Assembly (NCBI RefSeq): GCF_003568845.1
Contig: NZ_CP030126.1
Location: 310,001-374,000 of the forward strand
DNA from: Indioceanicola profundi
GTDB taxonomy: Bacteria > Pseudomonadota > Alphaproteobacteria > Azospirillales > Azospirillaceae
Length of the DNA stretch: 64,000 nt
Direction of reading: 5' to 3'
Shown: positions 60,314 through 64,000 of the stretch, piece by piece
Layout of the letters: every line of letters starts with the position of its first letter
Numbering within the stretch: position 1 is the first letter of the stretch
The notes under the pieces: generated by a model
What the model was told of the DNA's origin: nothing
Database searches by the model: none
The model's input: only the letters and a program-made list of their open reading frames with translations
Translations under genes and position numbers: made by a program

Positions 60314-60428
60314 GATTCTGGACGACCCTTCGAATGGCCCGACTGGGAACAGCGGCCGGGCTGGGCCATTCCGTGACGGCCCGCGCACCGCGCCTGTTGG
60401 AACAGGATCAACAGCGCAAAGGCTGATC

Positions 60429-60650
60429 ATGGATCTGCTGAATTATCGGACGCTCGACGGGAACGACTGCTTCATCAATCCGCGCCGGGTGACCCTGGTG
60501 GTCGCACAGGGAACGGGGTGCCGCATCCATCTCGGCGCAGCCGATCATTTCGTCGAGGTGGATGTTCCAGCCGACCGCGTCGCCGCCGAGGTCGGTGACG
60601 GCGCGGAACCGCCGGCTCCCGCGGACCCGACGCTGAATCTGCTGTCGTGA
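60429..60650 (+). CDS. Small hypothetical protein (73 residues)
   Basis: A short ORF from ATG at 60429 with product MDLLNYRTLDGNDCFINPRR and a run of alternating hydrophobic residues (VTLVVAQGTGCRIHLG) that suggests a small beta-sheet domain. The outline (LDG..-F-INP-..V..V..G..I.L) resembles FlbD-like small proteins in general shape but I cannot place it in a family. It is divergent from the DUF2254 gene and is followed by another small gene. Confidence 0.5.
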   Translation: MDLLNYRTLDGNDCFINPRRVTLVVAQGTGCRIHLGAADHFVEVDVPADRVAAEVGDGAEPPAPADPTLNLLS

Positions 60651-60735
60651 CAGCCGGCAGAAGTGCGGCTGCCGGAATGGGACGAACATAGCGGTCCGTT
60701 GTTGGACCGAATCCTGGCGATGATCGGACCAAGCC

Positions 60736-60972
60736 ATGCCGGAACAGCGCACAGCGGACCTCGTGCTCGAGGCCCGCACCCCCTACGGCCAGCATTGGAG
60801 CTGCAATGAACTGCCGGGACGGGTACGGGAGTTGTACGATCCCGACTGGCTGCTCAGCCCCGGGGACGTGATCACCGTGCATGAGGCCAGAACCGGTCGG
60901 AAGCTGTACCTGCTCCGCGTGTCGGAGCGGGAGGGGTCCTACGCCCACTTGACGAGACTGAGCCGCCGATGA
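60736..60972 (+). CDS. Small hypothetical protein coupled to ndh
   Basis: This 78-residue ORF (MPEQRTADLVLEARTPYGQH) includes Trp, Cys and a basic end (THLTRLSRR-like: YAHLTRLSRR). Its stop overlaps the start of the NADH dehydrogenase gene by four bases (ATGA), a strong sign that it is translated and coexpressed. No signal or membrane segment is visible and no family was recognised. Confidence 0.6.
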   Translation: MPEQRTADLVLEARTPYGQHWSCNELPGRVRELYDPDWLLSPGDVITVHEARTGRKLYLLRVSEREGSYAHLTRLSRR

Positions 60973-62360
60973 CCGTAAATCCTTCCCTGACAACCGGTTC
61001 CTCCGAGGGGCAGGATGTAACTGCCGGAACGGGCGCGAGAGCGGACGTGACGCCGGCGCCGGTGGACGACCGGCCGCATGTGGTGATCATTGGCGGCGGC
61101 TTCGGCGGCATTGCCGCGGCCGCGGCGCTGGGCGGAACCCGGGCCCGGGTCACGGTGGTGGACCGCCGCAACCATCATCTGTTCGTGCCGCTGCTCTATC
61201 AGGTCGCCAGCGCCGCCCTGTCCCCGGCGGATATCGCCGAGCCGATCCGGAAGATCCTGTCGCGCCACCGCAACATCGACGTTGTGCTGGGGGAGGTGAC
61301 TGGGATCGATGCCGCCGCCAGGGAGGTGAAGCTGGCCGGCGGCGGGGCCGCGTTGCGCTATGATCGGCTGATCATCGCCACCGGCTCCACCTACAGCTAT
61401 TTCGGCCATGACGACTGGGCCACCCATGCCCCCGGCCTGAAGACGGTGGAGGATGCGCGTACCCTGCGCGCCAGGCTGCTGCTGTCCTTCGAGCAGGCGG
61501 AAACCTGCGACGATCCGGTGGAGCAGCAGCGGCTGCTCACCGTCGTCATCGTCGGCGGCGGCCCAACCGGCGTGGAAATGGCCGGGGCGGTGGCGGAGCT
61601 GGCGCGCTATACCCTGGCGCGCGACTTCCGCCGGATCGACCCGGCCAAGACCCGCATCCTGCTGGTGGAGGCGGGACCCCGCATCCTCGCCTCCTTCCCC
61701 GAAGACCTGTCGGCCTATTCCCACGACGCGCTGAAGAAGAAGGGCGTCGAAATCCTTCTGAACAAGGCGGTGCAGGAGGTGCGGGCGGACGGGGTCGTGG
61801 TCGCCGGGGAGTTCATCCCGGCCTCCACCATCGTCTGGGGGGCGGGCGTTGCGGCCAGCCCGGCCGGACGCTGGCTGGGGGTCGAGATCGACCGCGCCGG
61901 ACGCATCAAGGTCAACCCCGACCTGTCCGTTCCCGGGCTGGATGGTGTCTATGCCCTGGGCGACACCACGCTGACGCTGGGGGAGGACGGGAAGCCGCTC
62001 CCCGGCCTGGCCCAGGTCGCCAAACAGCAGGGCGATCATCTGGGCAAGGCGCTGGCCCGCAACCTGACGGATGGGGCGCCGCTTCCGCCCTTCAGGTTCC
62101 ACAACCGCGGCAACACCGCCATCGTGGGGCGCAACGCCGCCGTCTTCGACTTCGGCAAGCGCAAGCTGACCGGATGGATGGCCTGGGTCCTCTGGGCCAT
62201 CATCCATGTCTATCTGCTGGTGGGGTTCGAAAAGCGGCTGCTGGTCACCATCCAGTGGCTCTGGCGCTATGCCACCTACCAGCGTGGAGCGCGCCTCATC
62301 ACGGATGTGGAGATCATCCGCCGGCCGAGGCGCAACCCTGCTCCCGTGCGGGATAGCTGA
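60969..62360 (+). CDS. ndh: Type II NADH dehydrogenase-like FAD protein
   Basis: A 463-residue flavoprotein of the NDH-2 type, which passes electrons from NADH to quinone without pumping protons. FAD fold: HVVIIGGGFGGIAAAAALGG near residue 37. NADH fold: VIVGGGPTGVEMAGAVAEL near 194. YALGDTT near 328 closes the FAD site. The end has a hydrophobic segment, WMAWVLWAIIHVYLLVGF, that should hold it on the inner membrane. The extended 35-residue polar N-terminus is unusual. It is coupled to the small upstream gene by four bases. Confidence 0.9.
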   Translation: MTVNPSLTTGSSEGQDVTAGTGARADVTPAPVDDRPHVVIIGGGFGGIAAAAALGGTRARVTVVDRRNHHLFVPLLYQVASAALSPADIAEPIRKILSRHRNIDVVLGEVTGIDAAAREVKLAGGGAALRYDRLIIATGSTYSYFGHDDWATHAPGLKTVEDARTLRARLLLSFEQAETCDDPVEQQRLLTVVIVGGGPTGVEMAGAVAELARYTLARDFRRIDPAKTRILLVEAGPRILASFPEDLSAYSHDALKKKGVEILLNKAVQEVRADGVVVAGEFIPASTIVWGAGVAASPAGRWLGVEIDRAGRIKVNPDLSVPGLDGVYALGDTTLTLGEDGKPLPGLAQVAKQQGDHLGKALARNLTDGAPLPPFRFHNRGNTAIVGRNAAVFDFGKRKLTGWMAWVLWAIIHVYLLVGFEKRLLVTIQWLWRYATYQRGARLITDVEIIRRPRRNPAPVRDS

Positions 62361-62476
62361 TCCGGACGGTGCAAGCCGACAGGCACGGTGGTAAAGGAAG
62401 CCTGCGGTCCCTGGTGCGGGGCCGCACGGCCGGGCGGCGGAGCGCGTCAGTCCGGGCGGCCCCGTGACCGGAATCT

Positions 62477-63364
62477 GTGACCGATCCCATGTCGACACCG
62501 CCGCGCGCCGCCTTGGCCCTGTTCGCGCCGGGGCTCTTCGTGCTGTTGTGGAGCACGGGCTTCATCGGCGGCAAGCTCGGCCTGCCCTATGCCGAACCGC
62601 TCACCTTCCTGCTGATCCGGATGGTGCTGACGGCGCTGCTGCTCGGGGCCGTGGCGCTTGTCCTGCGTGCGCCCTGGCCGCGGACAGCGGGGGAGGCGGG
62701 GCGGATCGCGCTGGCCGGCCTGCTGGTCCATGGCACCTATCTCGGCGGAGTATTCAGCGCCATCTCGCAGGGGCTCCCCGCCGGAACCGTGGCCCTGATC
62801 GTCGGGCTGCAGCCGCTTCTGACCGCCATCGCGGCCGGCCCGCTGTTGGGGGAGCGGCTGACCGGGCGGCAGTGGACGGGGTTCGCGCTCGGCCTCGTCG
62901 GCGTGGCGCTGGTGGTCTGGGAAAAGCTGGCCCTGCGCTCCGGCCTGGGCTGGGCGCTGGCCCTGGCCGTGGTGGCCCTGCTCGGAATCACGGCAGGCAC
63001 GCTCTATCAGAAGCGCCATTGCGCCGGCATGGACCTGCGCAGCGGCACCGCCATCCAGTACGCCGCGTCCGCCCTGTTGTTCGCCATCCTGGCACCGCTG
63101 ACGGAGACCATGCAGGTGCGGTGGACGGGAGAGTTCGTCTTCGCTCTCGGCTGGCTCTGCCTCGTCCTTTCCGTCGGCGCGGTCTTCCTGCTCTATTTTC
63201 TGATCCGGCAGGGCGCGGCGTCGCGGGTCGCCAGCCTGTTCTATCTCACCCCGCCCACCACGGCCCTGATGGCCTGGGCCCTGTTCGGGGAGACGCTGGG
63301 CTGGCTGGCGCTTGCCGGGATGGGGGTGACTGCGGCCGGGGTGGCGCTGGTGCTTAAACGCTGA
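62477..63364 (+). CDS. EamA/DMT-family transporter
   Basis: A 295-residue drug/metabolite transporter with ten predicted helices in two EamA repeats (about 12-145 and 155-290). Landmarks are LWSTGFIGGKLGLPYAEPLT near residue 25, ISQGLPAGTVALIVGLQPLL in repeat one, and ASLFYLTPPTTALMAWALFG near residue 255. It probably exports amino acids or related metabolites. The start at 62477 (MTDPMSTPP) may instead be the second ATG at 62489. Confidence 0.9.
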   Translation: MTDPMSTPPRAALALFAPGLFVLLWSTGFIGGKLGLPYAEPLTFLLIRMVLTALLLGAVALVLRAPWPRTAGEAGRIALAGLLVHGTYLGGVFSAISQGLPAGTVALIVGLQPLLTAIAAGPLLGERLTGRQWTGFALGLVGVALVVWEKLALRSGLGWALALAVVALLGITAGTLYQKRHCAGMDLRSGTAIQYAASALLFAILAPLTETMQVRWTGEFVFALGWLCLVLSVGAVFLLYFLIRQGAASRVASLFYLTPPTTALMAWALFGETLGWLALAGMGVTAAGVALVLKR

Positions 63365-63470
63365 ATCGGGAAGCAGGGCTGCTGCTGGTCAGGAACCCAT
63401 ATGCGCAGTAGGGTGTTCTCGGCAGACCCACCCCGCGCGCACGGCGTGTCACCTCGACAGGAGCCCTTCC

Positions 63471-64000
63471 TTGAGCACCGGACTTATCGCTCTGCTGGAC
63501 GACGTGGTCGGTCTGGCGAAGGTCGCCGCGGCATCCCTGGACGATGCGGCCGGGCAGGCGGCAAGGGCGGGGGTCAAGGCGGCCGGCGTGGTGGTCGACG
63601 ATGCCGCGGTGACGCCGCGCTATGTGGTGGGCTTCGCGGCCAGCCGCGAACTGCCGATCATCGCCCGGATCGCGATGGGCTCGCTCAAGAACAAGCTCAT
63701 CTTCCTTCTTCCCGCGGCCTTGCTGCTCAGCCTTTTCGCCCCCTGGGCGATCACGCCGCTGCTCATGCTGGGCGGCGCCTTCCTTTGTTATGAGGGCGCG
63801 GAGAAGGTTTATGAGGCCTTCTGGCCGCATGCGGAGGTGCACGGCGCCGGCGGCAAAGTGGCGGAATCGCCTGCCGACGCACAGGCGCTGGAGGAAGAGA
63901 AGATCAGCAGCGCCATCAAGACCGACTTCATCCTGTCGGCCGAGATCATGGCCATCACCCTGTCCACCGTGGCGGAGGAGTCATCCTCCTTCTGGAATCA
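63471..64000 (+). CDS. DUF808 family membrane protein (3' end cut by window edge)
   Basis: Starting with TTG at 63471, seven bases after AGGAG, the product reads STGLIALLDDVVGLAKVAAA and VDDAAVTPRYVVGFAASREL, which is the DUF808 (YedI) family wording. A membrane helix pair follows (FLLPAALLLSLFAPWAITPL). The first 176 residues are visible; the family usually has about 300. Function unknown. The open start was chosen because no ATG lies nearby in frame. Confidence 0.87.
   Translation, partial: MSTGLIALLDDVVGLAKVAAASLDDAAGQAARAGVKAAGVVVDDAAVTPRYVVGFAASRELPIIARIAMGSLKNKLIFLLPAALLLSLFAPWAITPLLMLGGAFLCYEGAEKVYEAFWPHAEVHGAGGKVAESPADAQALEEEKISSAIKTDFILSAEIMAITLSTVAEESSSFWN

Noticed and set aside
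1-64000. tRNA or rRNA genes, CRISPR arrays, transposases, prophage genes
   Set aside because: I looked for conserved tRNA loop sequence, regularly spaced repeats, and integrase or transposase motifs and saw none. A tRNAscan or CRISPR search could still find something missed by eye.

Overview
This window is 64 kb of high-GC chromosomal DNA that reads like a free-living alphaproteobacterium of the Rhodospirillales/Azospirillales type. The clues are the efp-suhB pair, the zapA-6S-fthC arrangement with a DUF4164 gene in front of zapA, a DUF3126 protein, tkt-gap-fba clustering and DUF1302/DUF1329 proteins. The genus is an inference from gene content; no rRNA or tRNA was found to confirm it. No prophage, insertion sequence or CRISPR array was seen. 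Most of the window is core or metabolic genome, with one polysaccharide island and one B12-uptake operon.

Layout. 1-5.9 kb: ychF (cut by the left edge), a cupin, a glutathione transferase and glyoxalase II on the minus strand; then an NADP-dependent reductase and a small cluster of unknown membrane proteins, two of which look like diverged tandem paralogues. 5.9-13.4 kb: a LysR regulator beside a 62-residue ORF, cytochrome c, a GDSL esterase autotransporter, and a DUF1302-DUF1329 pair. 13.7-22.1 kb: a PAS-GGDEF-EAL protein, the ycjX-ycjF pair, and two coupled amidohydrolases of which the second has lost its metal ligands. 22.3-30 kb: efp, suhB, ymdB, fthC, a candidate 6S RNA, zapA, a DUF4164 protein, and a three-gene ABC-2 exporter.

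30-38.4 kb: transketolase, GAPDH, DUF3126, an unknown protein, class I aldolase, a GNAT-oxidoreductase pair and a zinc deacylase. 38.5-46 kb: an exopolysaccharide region (Wzy/ligase-like protein, Wzz-like protein, two family 2 glycosyltransferases, an XRE regulator, and a roughly 990-residue export protein with many SLBB-type units). 46-49 kb: acetylpolyamine amidohydrolase and N-carbamoylputrescine amidase face each other tail to tail (polyamine catabolism), followed by a MarR regulator. 49-55 kb: a cobalamin riboswitch heads a tightly overlapping operon btuB-btuF-btuC-btuD-tonB. btuF has lost its signal peptide through an apparent one-base frameshift in a G6 run.

55-64 kb: a P-loop NTPase, a pentapeptide-repeat protein with a duplicated cap, an orphan phoU, a degenerate hemerythrin preceded by a perfect 12-bp inverted repeat, DUF2254, small unknown genes coupled to a type II NADH dehydrogenase, an EamA transporter and the start of a DUF808 protein.

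The observations most worth checking are the triple hairpin in front of the polyamine amidase gene, the inverted repeat that abuts the hemerythrin start codon, the btuF frameshift, an inverted-repeat element that supplies the fthC stop codon, and the paralogous membrane/coiled-coil pair behind a possible three-codon ORF. All domain calls come from reading motifs by eye; no database search was run.
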